Below the pieces are notes generated by a model, which was not told the origin of the DNA, did no database searches, and saw nothing but the letters and a program-made list of their open reading frames with translations. A stretch of 64,000 nt of DNA. Origin: Humidesulfovibrio sp. (GTDB lineage: Bacteria > Desulfobacterota > Desulfovibrionia > Desulfovibrionales > Desulfovibrionaceae). This document shows, piece after piece, positions 1 through 8,322 of the stretch (the first letter of the stretch is position 1; each line of letters begins with the position of its first letter). A program made the position numbers and the translations under genes. The stretch spans positions 1 to 64,000 of the forward strand of contig NZ_JAVHLD010000014.1 of assembly GCF_031082295.1 (NCBI RefSeq), in the 5' to 3' direction.

Positions 1-53
1 GCGGTCTTCCGCGAATCTTACGGCTGTCGACAGCATAGATGGGCCTCAGGTCC

Positions 54-89
54 CCGGCGGGGTCCAGGGGCAGCGCCCCAGGCCGCCGG
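54..89 (-). repeat. GC-rich hairpin repeat downstream of asnB
   Basis: Read on the minus strand, this inverted repeat has an outer stem CCGGCG/CGCCGG and an inner stem GGGGC..GCCCC, followed by TGGACCCCGC. It lies just after the asnB stop codon and may end that transcript, but no T-tract follows. Related sequences lie near 30301-30324 and 31883-31906, so it looks like a dispersed element. Nothing coding is seen in bases 1-100. Confidence 0.5.
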
Positions 90-100
90 AGGCTTCCCGT

Positions 101-2014
101 CTACCTGGCCCGGCTCCACAGGGCGAGCACGAGCAGGCGCCAGAGCATGTTCTTGCGGTTTTTGCCTTCCGCGTGTTCGCGGGCGATGGCTTTTGCCGCG
201 TCCATGTTGAGGTGCTCGGCCAGGCCCGGGTCGGCGGAGGCCAGCGCGTCCATGACGAAGCCGTGCATGGGTCCGGCCATCCATTCGCGGATGGGCAGGT
301 CGAAGCCCTGCTTGCGGCGGTAGAGGACGTGTTTCGGCAGCACGCGCTCGGCCATTTTTTTCAGGAGGTGCTTGGTTTCGCCTCTGTGCACCTTGAGCCC
401 GACGGGCAGCGCGGCGAAGAGTTCGATGAGCTTGTGGTCGAGCAGGGGCGAGCGCACCTCCAGGCTGGCGGCCATGCTGGCGATGTCCATTTTGACCAGC
501 AGGTCGTCGGGCAGGCAGGTGGCGTTGTCGATGTAGAGCATGCGCTCCACGGGGTTGGCCGCGTGCTCGAAGGAGCGGTCCAGCCAGGGCAGGAACCAGT
601 CGGCGTAGGTTGCGGCCAGGCGTTGCCGGGCCTCTGGCGTGTAGAGGCGTGCCTTGAGGGGCCACAGGCGCGGCTCGGTGCGCAAGAGCGGCTTGGTCTC
701 GGGCCAGAGGTTGGCTGCCAGGAATTCCCGGCGGGCGCGGGCGATGTCGGTGTGTGTGGAGGCGAGCCTGCGCAGGCTCTCGTCCTTGGGGCGCGAAAGC
801 GGCAGCAGCGAGTGTATGGCCGAGGCCACCTTGGCGTGGCGGTAGGTGGGGTAGCCCAGGGCCAGCTCGTCGCCGCCGTCGCCGCCGAGGGCCACGGTGA
901 TGTGCTTTCTGGCCATGCGCGAGAGGAACAGCGAGGGCAGCGCCGAGTCGTCGGCGTAGGGTTCGCCGTAGCGCAGGGCCACCTCGGGCAGGGCCTCCAG
1001 GGTGGCGGCGGGCATGATCTCGTGGGTGAGGTTCAGCCCCAGGTGGCTGGCCACGGTCTGGGCGTGGGGCAGCTCGTTGTATTTCTTTTCGTCGAAGCCG
1101 ATGCTGAAGGCCCGGGCCTGCCCGGGGCTCAAGTCGGCCAGCACGGCGGCCACGAGGCTCGAGTCCACGCCGCCGGAGAGCAGCAGGCCCAGCGGCACGT
1201 CGGACTCCAGGCGCAGGCGCACGCTTTCGCGCAGGCAGTCCCAGGCCAGGTCGAGGGCCTCGGCCTCGCTCACGTCGAGCTTTTCGCGGTAGTCCACGTC
1301 CCACCAGCGCCAGACGCGCAGGCCGTCCTGGCCGTAGACCGCGCAGTGGGCGGGCGGCAGCTTGCGCACGCCCTTCAGGATGGTGCGCGGCGCGGGCACG
1401 TAGCCAAGGCTCAGGTACAGGTCCAGGGCTTCGGGGTCGAGGCCGTGGACGGAGCCCCCGGCGGGGCAGAGCGGGTGCGCGCGCAGGGCGCGCAGCTCGG
1501 AGGCGAAGACAAGCCCCCCCCCATTTGCTGAGGGCGGCCCGTCGAAGTAGACCAGCGGCTTCTTGCCCAGGCGGTCGCGCGCCAGGAACAGCTCGCGCCG
1601 GCCCGCGTCCCAGAGGGCGAAGGCGAACATGCCGCGCAGCAGGGGCAGGCAGTCGCGCCCGTGCAGGCGGTAGAGGGCCAGCAGCACCTCGGTGTCGCCG
1701 GTGGTGCGGAAGACCTCGCCCTGTTCTTCCAGGGCCGTGCGCAGGGCGCGGAAGTTGTAGATCTCGCCGTTGAAGACGATGACGTTGCCGGTGTGCGGGT
1801 CGTGCATGGGCTGGCCCGCGCGCGGGTCCAGGTCAAGGATGGACAGGCGCGTGTGCCCGAGCGCCACGGCTCCGCCCGGCTCAAGCCAGGAGTCGGTCTG
1901 GTCCGGGCCGCGGTGGGCCAAAAGGCCCAGCAGGGGCGCCAGGGCCGCGAGGTCGGCCTGGCCGGGGCCGCCGGAGGCCGGGGTCGGGCGGACGTGTCCG
2001 CAGATGCCGCACAT
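101..2014 (-). CDS. asnB: Asparagine synthase (glutamine-hydrolysing)
   Basis: Cytosolic enzyme that makes asparagine, or amidates a related substrate, from aspartate, glutamine and ATP. The start chosen gives the sequence MCGICG, so Cys2 is the nucleophile of the N-terminal class II glutamine amidotransferase domain (about residues 2-215). The C-terminal synthetase domain has the ATP pyrophosphatase loop SGGVDSS near residue 275 and the family motif GGDGGDEL. At 637 residues it has the length of the bacterial AsnB group often found in surface-polysaccharide loci. It lies 17 bp after a UDP-sugar decarboxylase-type gene, so the pair is probably co-transcribed. That context hints at a role in glycan or exopolysaccharide amidation rather than bulk asparagine supply; this is inference. 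Confidence 0.93.
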   Translation of the reverse strand: MCGICGHVRPTPASGGPGQADLAALAPLLGLLAHRGPDQTDSWLEPGGAVALGHTRLSILDLDPRAGQPMHDPHTGNVIVFNGEIYNFRALRTALEEQGEVFRTTGDTEVLLALYRLHGRDCLPLLRGMFAFALWDAGRRELFLARDRLGKKPLVYFDGPPSANGGGLVFASELRALRAHPLCPAGGSVHGLDPEALDLYLSLGYVPAPRTILKGVRKLPPAHCAVYGQDGLRVWRWWDVDYREKLDVSEAEALDLAWDCLRESVRLRLESDVPLGLLLSGGVDSSLVAAVLADLSPGQARAFSIGFDEKKYNELPHAQTVASHLGLNLTHEIMPAATLEALPEVALRYGEPYADDSALPSLFLSRMARKHITVALGGDGGDELALGYPTYRHAKVASAIHSLLPLSRPKDESLRRLASTHTDIARARREFLAANLWPETKPLLRTEPRLWPLKARLYTPEARQRLAATYADWFLPWLDRSFEHAANPVERMLYIDNATCLPDDLLVKMDIASMAASLEVRSPLLDHKLIELFAALPVGLKVHRGETKHLLKKMAERVLPKHVLYRRKQGFDLPIREWMAGPMHGFVMDALASADPGLAEHLNMDAAKAIAREHAEGKNRKNMLWRLLVLALWSRAR

Positions 2015-2031
2015 GCAGGGCCCTGCCGCGC

Positions 2032-2979
2032 CTAGAGCTCCAAAGCCTTGCGGAAGAAGTCGATGGTCTTGACCAGACCGTCCTCCAGCTTGGTCTTGGG
2101 CTCCCAGCCGATGACCTGCCGGGCCAGTGTGATGTCCGGCTGGCGCTGGGTGGGGTCGTCCTGGGGCAGGGGATTGTGCACGATGCGCGACTTGGACTTG
2201 GTCATGCGGATGACGGTCTCGGCCAGCTCGAGGATGGTGAACTCGCCGGGATTGCCCAGGTTCATGGGCCCGGTGAAGTCGTCCGGGGTGGCCATGAGCC
2301 GGATGAAGCCCTCCACCAGGTCGTCCACGTAGCAGAAGGAGCGGGTCTGGCTGCCCTCGCCGTAGACGGTGATGTCCTCGCCCTTCAGGGCCTGGACGAT
2401 GAAGTTGCTGACCACGCGGCCGTCGTTGATGGCCATGTTCGGGCCGTAGGTGTTGAAGATGCGCGCCACCTTGATGCGCAGCTTGTGCTGGCGGTGGTAG
2501 TCGAAGAACAGCGTCTCGGCGCAGCGCTTGCCCTCGTCGTAGCAGGCCCGCGGGCCGATGGGGTTGACGTTGCCCCAGTAGCTCTCCACCTGGGGGTGGA
2601 TGCTCGGGTCGCCGTAGACCTCGCTTGTGCTGGCCTGCATGATCTTGGCCTTGATGCGCTTGGCCAGGCCCAGCATGTTGATGGCGCCGTGCACGCTGGT
2701 CTTGGTGGTCTGCACCGGGTCGTGCTGGTAGTGGATGGGCGAGGCCGGGCAGGCCAGGTTGTAGATCTCGTCGACCTCCACGTAGAGCGGGAAGGTCACG
2801 TCGTGGCGCAGCACCTCGAAGCAGGGGTGGTGCAAAAGGTGGCGGATGTTCTCCTTGCGGCCGGTGAAGTAGTTGTCGACGCAGAGCACGTCGTGCCCGG
2901 CATCGAGCAGGCGCGCGCACAGGTGCGAGCCCAAAAAGCCGGATCCGCCGGTGATGAGGATGCGCTTGTTCTGGGCCAT
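2032..2979 (-). CDS. UDP-glucuronate decarboxylase-type SDR (extended short-chain dehydrogenase)
   Basis: NAD-dependent sugar-nucleotide enzyme of 315 residues. The Rossmann motif GGSGFLG lies at residues 11-17. The catalytic set is Ser/Thr at 117-119 (QASTSEVYG) with Tyr147 and Lys151 in YDEGK. The segments [10 protein letters not shown] and [14 protein letters not shown] are typical of UDP-glucuronate decarboxylase (UDP-xylose synthase) and related dTDP-glucose dehydratases. I chose the start at 2979 because AGGAGA lies a few bases upstream on the minus strand; a longer reading frame upstream has no such site. It is the first gene of a pair with asnB and probably supplies UDP-xylose or a related sugar for surface polysaccharide. 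The exact substrate cannot be told from sequence alone. Confidence 0.88.
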   Translation of the reverse strand: MAQNKRILITGGSGFLGSHLCARLLDAGHDVLCVDNYFTGRKENIRHLLHHPCFEVLRHDVTFPLYVEVDEIYNLACPASPIHYQHDPVQTTKTSVHGAINMLGLAKRIKAKIMQASTSEVYGDPSIHPQVESYWGNVNPIGPRACYDEGKRCAETLFFDYHRQHKLRIKVARIFNTYGPNMAINDGRVVSNFIVQALKGEDITVYGEGSQTRSFCYVDDLVEGFIRLMATPDDFTGPMNLGNPGEFTILELAETVIRMTKSKSRIVHNPLPQDDPTQRQPDITLARQVIGWEPKTKLEDGLVKTIDFFRKALEL

Positions 2980-3300
2980 GGACTCTCCTGTGGCTAGAGG
3001 TGTCTGCATCACAGCGAAGATGTAAGCAAAAATCGGGCTCAGCACAAGGCCGCGCAGCGAGTATTCGGGGCTCCTCGGCCTGTTGGCGCGGGCTCGCAGG
3101 AAGCCAATTTGCGAAATAAAAAACACTATTATTCCAATGTTATATACCAATAATTGGGAGGCATTCCGGGGCAAGAAAGACTCGAAAATTCACAACAGGG
3201 GTTGACGTCGTTGGCAAGTCCGGGCAAAAGAGGGCATCATTTTCTAAAGTTTGGTCCAAGGCCCGGTTTTTCGGGCCGAATTTGTGGAAGGGGGAGGGCT
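2980..3300. promoter_or_regulatory. Divergent intergenic region between the decarboxylase and nuoA
   Basis: No gene is visible here. The part next to the minus-strand gene (3110-3160) is strongly AT-rich and probably holds that promoter. On the plus strand TTGACG at 3202-3207 could be a -35 element for nuoA, but no good -10 box sits at the right distance. A short hairpin (GGCCCG at 3260-3265, CGGGCC at 3272-3277) lies in the presumed nuoA leader, and GGGGGAGGG precedes the nuoA start. Confidence 0.45.
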
Positions 3301-3678
3301 ATGGTCTTTAGCTGGCTGCATTTGGCCATCATCCTGTTCCTGATCGGAGGCCTGCTGTTCGCAGGCGGTCCGCTCATCCTGTCGTACCTGGTGGCGCCCC
3401 GGGCGCGCGGGGGCGACATGGGCATGCCGTACGAGTGCGGCATGCGGCCGTATGGAGGCTCTTGGACAAGGTTTGGGATTAACTACTACGTTTACGCCTT
3501 GCTGTTCCTGGCGTTCGACGTGGACGTGCTCTACCTGTTCCCGGTGTCCACCGTGTACCGCGCAACCGAGGGTTGGCTGCCCTTCCTGGAGATGTTCATC
3601 TTCCTGTTTGTGCTGGTCTTAGCCATTATCTACTTCTGGGCGAAAGGGGTGTTCACATGGCCGCGCAAAATCTCCTAG
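3301..3678 (+). CDS. nuoA: NADH-quinone oxidoreductase subunit A
   Basis: Small membrane subunit of complex I, 125 residues with three predicted transmembrane helices (about residues 7-30, 62-82 and 92-115). The loop after helix 1 carries the conserved PYECG, and helix 2 has the acidic [10 protein letters not shown] motif typical of NuoA. The ATG at 3301 is preceded by GGGGGAGGG; the open frame upstream is intergenic. It is the first gene of a 14-gene operon and overlaps nuoB by 22 bp, which suggests translational coupling. Confidence 0.95.
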   Translation: MVFSWLHLAIILFLIGGLLFAGGPLILSYLVAPRARGGDMGMPYECGMRPYGGSWTRFGINYYVYALLFLAFDVDVLYLFPVSTVYRATEGWLPFLEMFIFLFVLVLAIIYFWAKGVFTWPRKIS

Positions 3679-4205
3679 CGCAGAAACCCGATGTCGTCGT
3701 CGCCGACCCGATCCTGAACATAGGGCCCGCCAAGCAGATCGTCGACATCTGCCGCTCCATGTCCCTGTGGCCCATGACCTTCGGTCTGGCCTGCTGCGCC
3801 ATTGAGATGATGTCGGTCGGCATGGCCAGGTGGGACATCGCGCGCTTCGGCGCGGAGGTTTTCCGCCCCTCGCCGCGCCAGAGCGACATCATGATCGTGG
3901 CCGGAACGGTGACCAAGAAGATGGCTCCCGCCGTTGTCCGCCTCTACGAGCAGATGCCCGCCCCGCGCTGGGTCATCGCCATGGGCAACTGCGCCATCTC
4001 CGGCGGTCCCTTCAAGTTCAAGAACCAGTACGGCATCGTCGAGGGCGTGGACAACCTGATCCCCGTCGACGTGTTCGTGCCCGGCTGCCCGCCCCGCCCG
4101 GAGGCGCTCCTGGAAGGCTTGTTCAAGCTCCAGGAGAAGATCTCCGGAAAACGTTTCTGGCCCAATCCCCCGCTGGAGGGGCCGTTCGACGTGGAGGGCA
4201 AGTAG
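3657..4205 (+). CDS. nuoB: NADH-quinone oxidoreductase subunit B (N2 cluster)
   Basis: Peripheral-arm subunit that holds the terminal iron-sulfur cluster N2 next to the quinone site. The four ligands are visible: the Cys46-Cys47 pair in GLACCAIE, Cys112 in GNCAISG and Cys144 in VPGCPPRP. At 182 residues the length is normal. The start at 3657 lies inside the end of nuoA, after AAAGGGG. The stop is one base before nuoC. Confidence 0.96.
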   Translation: MAAQNLLAQKPDVVVADPILNIGPAKQIVDICRSMSLWPMTFGLACCAIEMMSVGMARWDIARFGAEVFRPSPRQSDIMIVAGTVTKKMAPAVVRLYEQMPAPRWVIAMGNCAISGGPFKFKNQYGIVEGVDNLIPVDVFVPGCPPRPEALLEGLFKLQEKISGKRFWPNPPLEGPFDVEGK

Positions 4206-4206
4206 C

Positions 4207-4755
4207 ATGGAAGCGCTCTTCAGCGGACTTTCCGCCCTGTATCTGGCCAAGTGCGACGCCGCCAAGACCGGGCAGGTCTTCCAGGCCTTCCTGCCGGCAA
4301 GCACCCTGGTGCGCGCGGCAGAACGGCTGCTCGCGGCCGACTACTATATTGAAGACATCTGCGCCGTGGACTGCGCCGAGGGGTACGTGGTGGTCTACCA
4401 CTTCGACCACTTCGAGGCTCCCGGCCGCGTGACCCTGCGGGTGCTGGCCCCCCACGCAAGCCCGGTCGTTCCGTCCATCGCGAACGTGTTCCACGGCGCC
4501 GAATGGCACGAGCGCGAGACCAGGGACTTCCACGGCGTTGTGTTCGAGGGCAACCCGAACCTGATTCCCCTGCTCATGGACCCCGACATGGCCGACTGCT
4601 TCCCCCTGCGCAAGGAGGACAAGGCCCGGGCCAAGGCCAAGGACATGCTGGAGGCGGGCGAGGTCGTGTACTGCCACCCGTCCTTCACCCTCATGACGCC
4701 TGACGCGCCAGCCGAGGCCAAAGAGTCTGGCGGCGACAAGCCGGCCACGGCATAA
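4207..4755 (+). CDS. nuoC: NADH-quinone oxidoreductase subunit C
   Basis: 30-kDa-type hydrophilic subunit of complex I, 182 residues. The family signature ERETRDFHGVVFEGNPNL lies around residues 101-118, followed by a conserved acidic-basic segment (FPLRKEDKA). The C-terminal tail is rich in Ala, Lys and Glu. It is a separate gene here, not fused to nuoD as in E. coli. It binds NuoB and NuoD in the connecting module. It starts one base after nuoB ends. Confidence 0.93.
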   Translation: MEALFSGLSALYLAKCDAAKTGQVFQAFLPASTLVRAAERLLAADYYIEDICAVDCAEGYVVVYHFDHFEAPGRVTLRVLAPHASPVVPSIANVFHGAEWHERETRDFHGVVFEGNPNLIPLLMDPDMADCFPLRKEDKARAKAKDMLEAGEVVYCHPSFTLMTPDAPAEAKESGGDKPATA

Positions 4756-4775
4756 ACCAGGACAGCGGCACGCCT

Positions 4776-5942
4776 ATGACAACCTATCAAAACAACGATC
4801 ACCTGGCGGGCGATTTCTACACCCAGAATTTCGCCAAGACGGCTGGCGAGGGCAACCTCATCCTGAACCTCGGGCCGCAGCACCCGTCCACCCACGGCGT
4901 TTTGCGCGTGGTGGTCGAGCTCGACGGCGAATACATCATGCGCGCGGAGCCGGTGCTCGGCTACCTGCACCGCATGCACGAGAAGATGGCCGAGGTGAAG
5001 ACCGCGGCGCAGTTCATCCCCAACATGGGCAGAGTCGACTACGGCCACGCCCTGGGCTGGAACTGGGCCTTCGTGGGCGCTGCGGAACTGGTGGGCGGCA
5101 TCGAGGTGCCGGAACGCGCCGAGTACATCCGCGTCATCACCTGCGAGCTGAACCGCATCGCCTCCCACCTGCTCTGGTGGGGCGCGTACCTGCTGGACCT
5201 CGGCGCCTTCACCCCCATCATGTACGCCTTCGACGACCGCGAAAAAATCCTCGACATCCTGCAGGACCCCACGGGTTCGCGCCTGACCTACAGCTACTAC
5301 CGCATCGGCGGCGTGGCCAAGGACCTGAGCGCCGACTGCATCCGCCGCATCCAGGAGTTCATCCCCTGGTTCCGCTCGCGCCTGCCCATGTACAAGGATC
5401 TCGTCTCCGACAACATCATCCTCAGAAAGCGCATCGAGGACATCGGCGTCATCGAGCAGGAAGTCTGCCGCCGCTTCGGCGCCACCGGCCCGGTGGCCAG
5501 GGGCTCCGGCATCAAGTACGACGTGCGCCGCGCCCAGCCCTACTCGGTCTACCCGAAGCTCGACTTCGAAATCCCCACCTCGAACCTCAAGTGCGCGCGC
5601 GGCCGCTACGACGTGCGCATGGCCGAGATGGAGCAGAGCCTGCGCATCATCGAGCAGGCCCTGGAGATGATGCCCGAGGGCGAGGTGCTGGTGAAGGGCG
5701 CGCCCAAGCCTTCGTGGAAGGTGCCCAAGGGCGAAGGCTACTTCGCCGTGGAGGGCGCGCGCGGCAAGATCGGCGCCTACGTGGTCAGCGACGGCGGGAA
5801 GAACATCTACCGCACCAAGCTCCGCGCGCCGGGCTACTGCAACTTAAGCCTCTTCGCCGAAGTCTCCCAGGGAACCATCCTGGCCGACGCGGTGGCCATC
5901 CTTGGCAGCCTTGACCTGATCATTCCGGAAATCGACAGGTAG
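4776..5942 (+). CDS. nuoD: NADH-quinone oxidoreductase subunit D
   Basis: 49-kDa-type subunit that with NuoB forms the quinone-reducing site; related to the large subunit of NiFe hydrogenases. Family landmarks are LNLGPQHPSTHGVLR near residue 30, GYLHRMHEKMAE near residue 62 and a C-terminal GSLDLIIPEIDR. The hydrogenase active-site cysteines are absent, as expected for a complex I subunit. Length is 388 residues. The start follows nuoC by 20 bp with a weak AGGA site. Confidence 0.96.
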   Translation: MTTYQNNDHLAGDFYTQNFAKTAGEGNLILNLGPQHPSTHGVLRVVVELDGEYIMRAEPVLGYLHRMHEKMAEVKTAAQFIPNMGRVDYGHALGWNWAFVGAAELVGGIEVPERAEYIRVITCELNRIASHLLWWGAYLLDLGAFTPIMYAFDDREKILDILQDPTGSRLTYSYYRIGGVAKDLSADCIRRIQEFIPWFRSRLPMYKDLVSDNIILRKRIEDIGVIEQEVCRRFGATGPVARGSGIKYDVRRAQPYSVYPKLDFEIPTSNLKCARGRYDVRMAEMEQSLRIIEQALEMMPEGEVLVKGAPKPSWKVPKGEGYFAVEGARGKIGAYVVSDGGKNIYRTKLRAPGYCNLSLFAEVSQGTILADAVAILGSLDLIIPEIDR

Positions 5943-5950
5943 GAGAAGTA

Positions 5951-6931
5951 ATGAACGCCATACCTGCAGAGTTGTTGAACATCCTTATCGGTTTGGTGGC
6001 CGTGGCCGCCAGCGTGGGATTGATCGGCCTGGTCATGGTCTGGGTGGAACGCAAAGTCGCGGGCCACATCCAGCGCCGTCCCGGCCCCTATGAGGTCGGC
6101 CCGAGCGGCGCGCTGCAGCCCCTGTGCGACGCGCTGAAGCTGGTGGGCAAGCAGCTGTTCATGCCCCTGGGCGCGGACCCCATCCTGTTCTGGCTGGCGC
6201 CGGTCCTGGCCTTCCTGCCCGTGCTGCTGCTGTTCCTGCCGCTGCCCGTGGGCGATGGCCTCCAGGCCCTCGACGTGAACCTCGGCGTGCTCTTGATCCT
6301 GGCCTTCTCCGGCCTGGCGGTGCTCTCGGTGCTGCTGGCGGGCTGGGCCTCCAACAACAAGTACGGCCTGCTCGGCGCCGCGCGCGGCGTGGCCCAGGCC
6401 GTGGCCTATGAGATCCCGCTGCTCCTGTCGGTGCTGGCGGTGAGCTTCGTGGCCGGCAGCCTGGATCTGGCCCAGGTGGTCAAGGGACAGGGCACCTGGC
6501 CCTGGAACTGGAACATCATGACCCAGCCCCTGGCCTTCCTCATCTATATTGTAAGCGCCCTGGGCGAGACCAACCGCGCCCCCTTCGACCTGCCCGAGGC
6601 AGAGAGCGAGCTCACCGCCGGTTTCCACACGGAATACTCGGGCATGGGCTTCGGCCTCTTCTTCCTGGCGGAATACGCCAACATGGTCGTGGTCTGCTCC
6701 GTGGCCACGGCGCTGTTCCTGGGCGGCTGGCACGGGCCGGTATTGCCCGGACCGGTGTGGTTCGTGCTCAAGGTTTCGGCTCTCATGCTGCTCATGGTCT
6801 TCGTGCGCTGGACGTATCCCCGCGTGCGCTTCGACCAGCTCCTGGTGATCAACTGGAAGTGGCTCTTGCCCCTGGCCGTGGCCAACCTGCTGCTGACGGC
6901 CTTCTTCGTGAAGCTGGCCCAGTTCGCCTAA
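5951..6931 (+). CDS. nuoH: NADH-quinone oxidoreductase subunit H
   Basis: Membrane subunit of 326 residues with about eight transmembrane helices, which anchors the peripheral arm and forms part of the quinone tunnel. The conserved loop ALGETNRAPFDLPEAESEL near residues 200-220 carries the acidic residues that link quinone reduction to proton pumping. A good AGGAGA site lies 5 bases before the ATG. The gene follows nuoD by 8 bp. Confidence 0.96.
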   Translation: MNAIPAELLNILIGLVAVAASVGLIGLVMVWVERKVAGHIQRRPGPYEVGPSGALQPLCDALKLVGKQLFMPLGADPILFWLAPVLAFLPVLLLFLPLPVGDGLQALDVNLGVLLILAFSGLAVLSVLLAGWASNNKYGLLGAARGVAQAVAYEIPLLLSVLAVSFVAGSLDLAQVVKGQGTWPWNWNIMTQPLAFLIYIVSALGETNRAPFDLPEAESELTAGFHTEYSGMGFGLFFLAEYANMVVVCSVATALFLGGWHGPVLPGPVWFVLKVSALMLLMVFVRWTYPRVRFDQLLVINWKWLLPLAVANLLLTAFFVKLAQFA

Positions 6932-6947
6932 GACGGTGGTGTAAGGT

Positions 6948-7502
6948 ATGATAAAAGAAGCCCTGAATACCGTGTCCGACCTGTGGAGCCTCATGGTCGG
7001 CCTGCGGGTCACCAAGGATTACTTCCGCGCTCCCCAGGTGACCGTGCGCTACCCGTGGAAGGCGGTGTCGAACATCGCCACCTACAAGGGACACCTGGAA
7101 CTCGTCGGCGGCAAGACCGGCAAGCCCAAGTGCATCTCCTGCGGCATGTGCGCCCTGGCCTGCCCCAGCAACTGCCTGACGGTGGTCAAGCGCAAGCCTC
7201 CCAAGCCCACTCCCGAAGAGGAGCAGGCCCTGGCCGAGGCCAAGGCCAAGGGCGAAAAGCCCAAGGACAAGACCCCCAAGGATCCTGAGAAGTTCATCTA
7301 CGACTTCACCTTGTGCAGCCTGTGCGGCACCTGCATGGAGAACTGCCCGGTGGGCGCGCTGGACTTCACCGGCAGCGCGTACCTGGCGGGCTACAGCCGC
7401 GAGGACTTCCACTTCGACCTGGTGCAGCTTTTGAAGAACCAGGCCGGGCTTGAGGGCATGGACGCGTCCGCCGCCCCCGAGACCGGGCAGAGCGAGGCCT
7501 AG
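6948..7502 (+). CDS. nuoI: NADH-quinone oxidoreductase subunit I (two 4Fe-4S clusters)
   Basis: Ferredoxin-like subunit with the two complex I clusters N6a and N6b. Cluster motifs are Cys62-65-68-72 (CISCGMCALACP) and Cys123-126-129-133 (CSLCGTCMENCP). Between them lies an unusual charged stretch (about residues 81-117) of Lys, Glu and Pro, roughly 20 residues longer than the E. coli spacer. Total length is 184 residues. With NuoE/F/G missing from the operon, these clusters are the likely entry point for electrons from a soluble donor such as ferredoxin; that is inference. Confidence 0.94.
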   Translation: MIKEALNTVSDLWSLMVGLRVTKDYFRAPQVTVRYPWKAVSNIATYKGHLELVGGKTGKPKCISCGMCALACPSNCLTVVKRKPPKPTPEEEQALAEAKAKGEKPKDKTPKDPEKFIYDFTLCSLCGTCMENCPVGALDFTGSAYLAGYSREDFHFDLVQLLKNQAGLEGMDASAAPETGQSEA

Positions 7503-7503
7503 C

Positions 7504-8013
7504 ATGGAAAACATCGCGAAAATCGTGTTCGGCTTCTACACGCTCATCATCCTGGGCGGCAGCCTCGTGGCCGTGGGGGCCAAGAGCCTGGTGCGGGCCA
7601 TGGTGGGCCTCATCGCCACGCTCATGGGCGTCGCGGGCATGTACATGCTCTTAAACGCCCAGTTCATGGCGCTGATGCAGATCCTCATCTACGTGGGCGC
7701 GGTCTGCGTGCTCATCTTCTTCGCCATCATGCTCACCCGCGCCGACGCCGGCGGCGAGGAGGCCGACAGCGCGCCCCTGCGCCAGAACCTCCTGGCCCTG
7801 ACGGCGGTGCTGTCCGTGGGCGGCATCCTGGGCTGGCTGGTGCTGACCCGGCCGCTGGCCACAACGGGCACGCCTGTCGAGGTGTCCATCGAAAATCTCG
7901 GCCTGGGCCTGCTTGGCCCCTACGGCCTTGCCTTTGAGCTGATCTCGGTGGTGCTTTTGGTGTCCATGGCCGGGGCTGTGCTCCTGGCCTGGGAGAGGAG
8001 GAACGGCAAATGA
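7504..8013 (+). CDS. nuoJ: NADH-quinone oxidoreductase subunit J
   Basis: Membrane subunit of 169 residues with about five helices. The conserved helix 3 segment MQILIYVGAVCVLIFF, with its glycine, matches the family region that forms a pi-bulge. I chose the ATG at 7504, one base after the nuoI stop; the frame extends further upstream but only inside nuoI. It overlaps nuoK by 4 bp (ATGA). Confidence 0.93.
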   Translation: MENIAKIVFGFYTLIILGGSLVAVGAKSLVRAMVGLIATLMGVAGMYMLLNAQFMALMQILIYVGAVCVLIFFAIMLTRADAGGEEADSAPLRQNLLALTAVLSVGGILGWLVLTRPLATTGTPVEVSIENLGLGLLGPYGLAFELISVVLLVSMAGAVLLAWERRNGK

Positions 8014-8318
8014 GCCCGCTTACGCTCTATCAACTGGTGGCCCTGATCCTGCTCATGGCGGGGCTTTTTGGAATCTCCCAGCGCAGAAGCCTGGTGGGCA
8101 TGCTCATCAGCGTGGAACTCATGCTCAACGGCGCCGGACTCTCCATCGTGGCGGCCAGCCAGCTCACCCCGGCCAACGCCATGCTGGGGCAGCTCGGCAC
8201 CCTGTTCGTCATGGGTCTTGCGGCAGCGGAGGCGACCCTGGTCCTGGCCATCATCGTGGTCATCGCCAGGCGTTTCGGCACCACCAAAACCAGCGTCGTT
8301 TCGACTCTGAAGGGATAG
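8010..8318 (+). CDS. nuoK: NADH-quinone oxidoreductase subunit K
   Basis: Small membrane subunit, 102 residues and three helices, homologous to MrpC. The two conserved intramembrane glutamates are visible in SVELMLNGAGL and AAEATLVLAI. The start overlaps the nuoJ stop by 4 bp. It is followed after 4 bp by an antiporter-like subunit gene. Confidence 0.95.
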   Translation: MSPLTLYQLVALILLMAGLFGISQRRSLVGMLISVELMLNGAGLSIVAASQLTPANAMLGQLGTLFVMGLAAAEATLVLAIIVVIARRFGTTKTSVVSTLKG

Positions 8319-8322
8319 CGCT

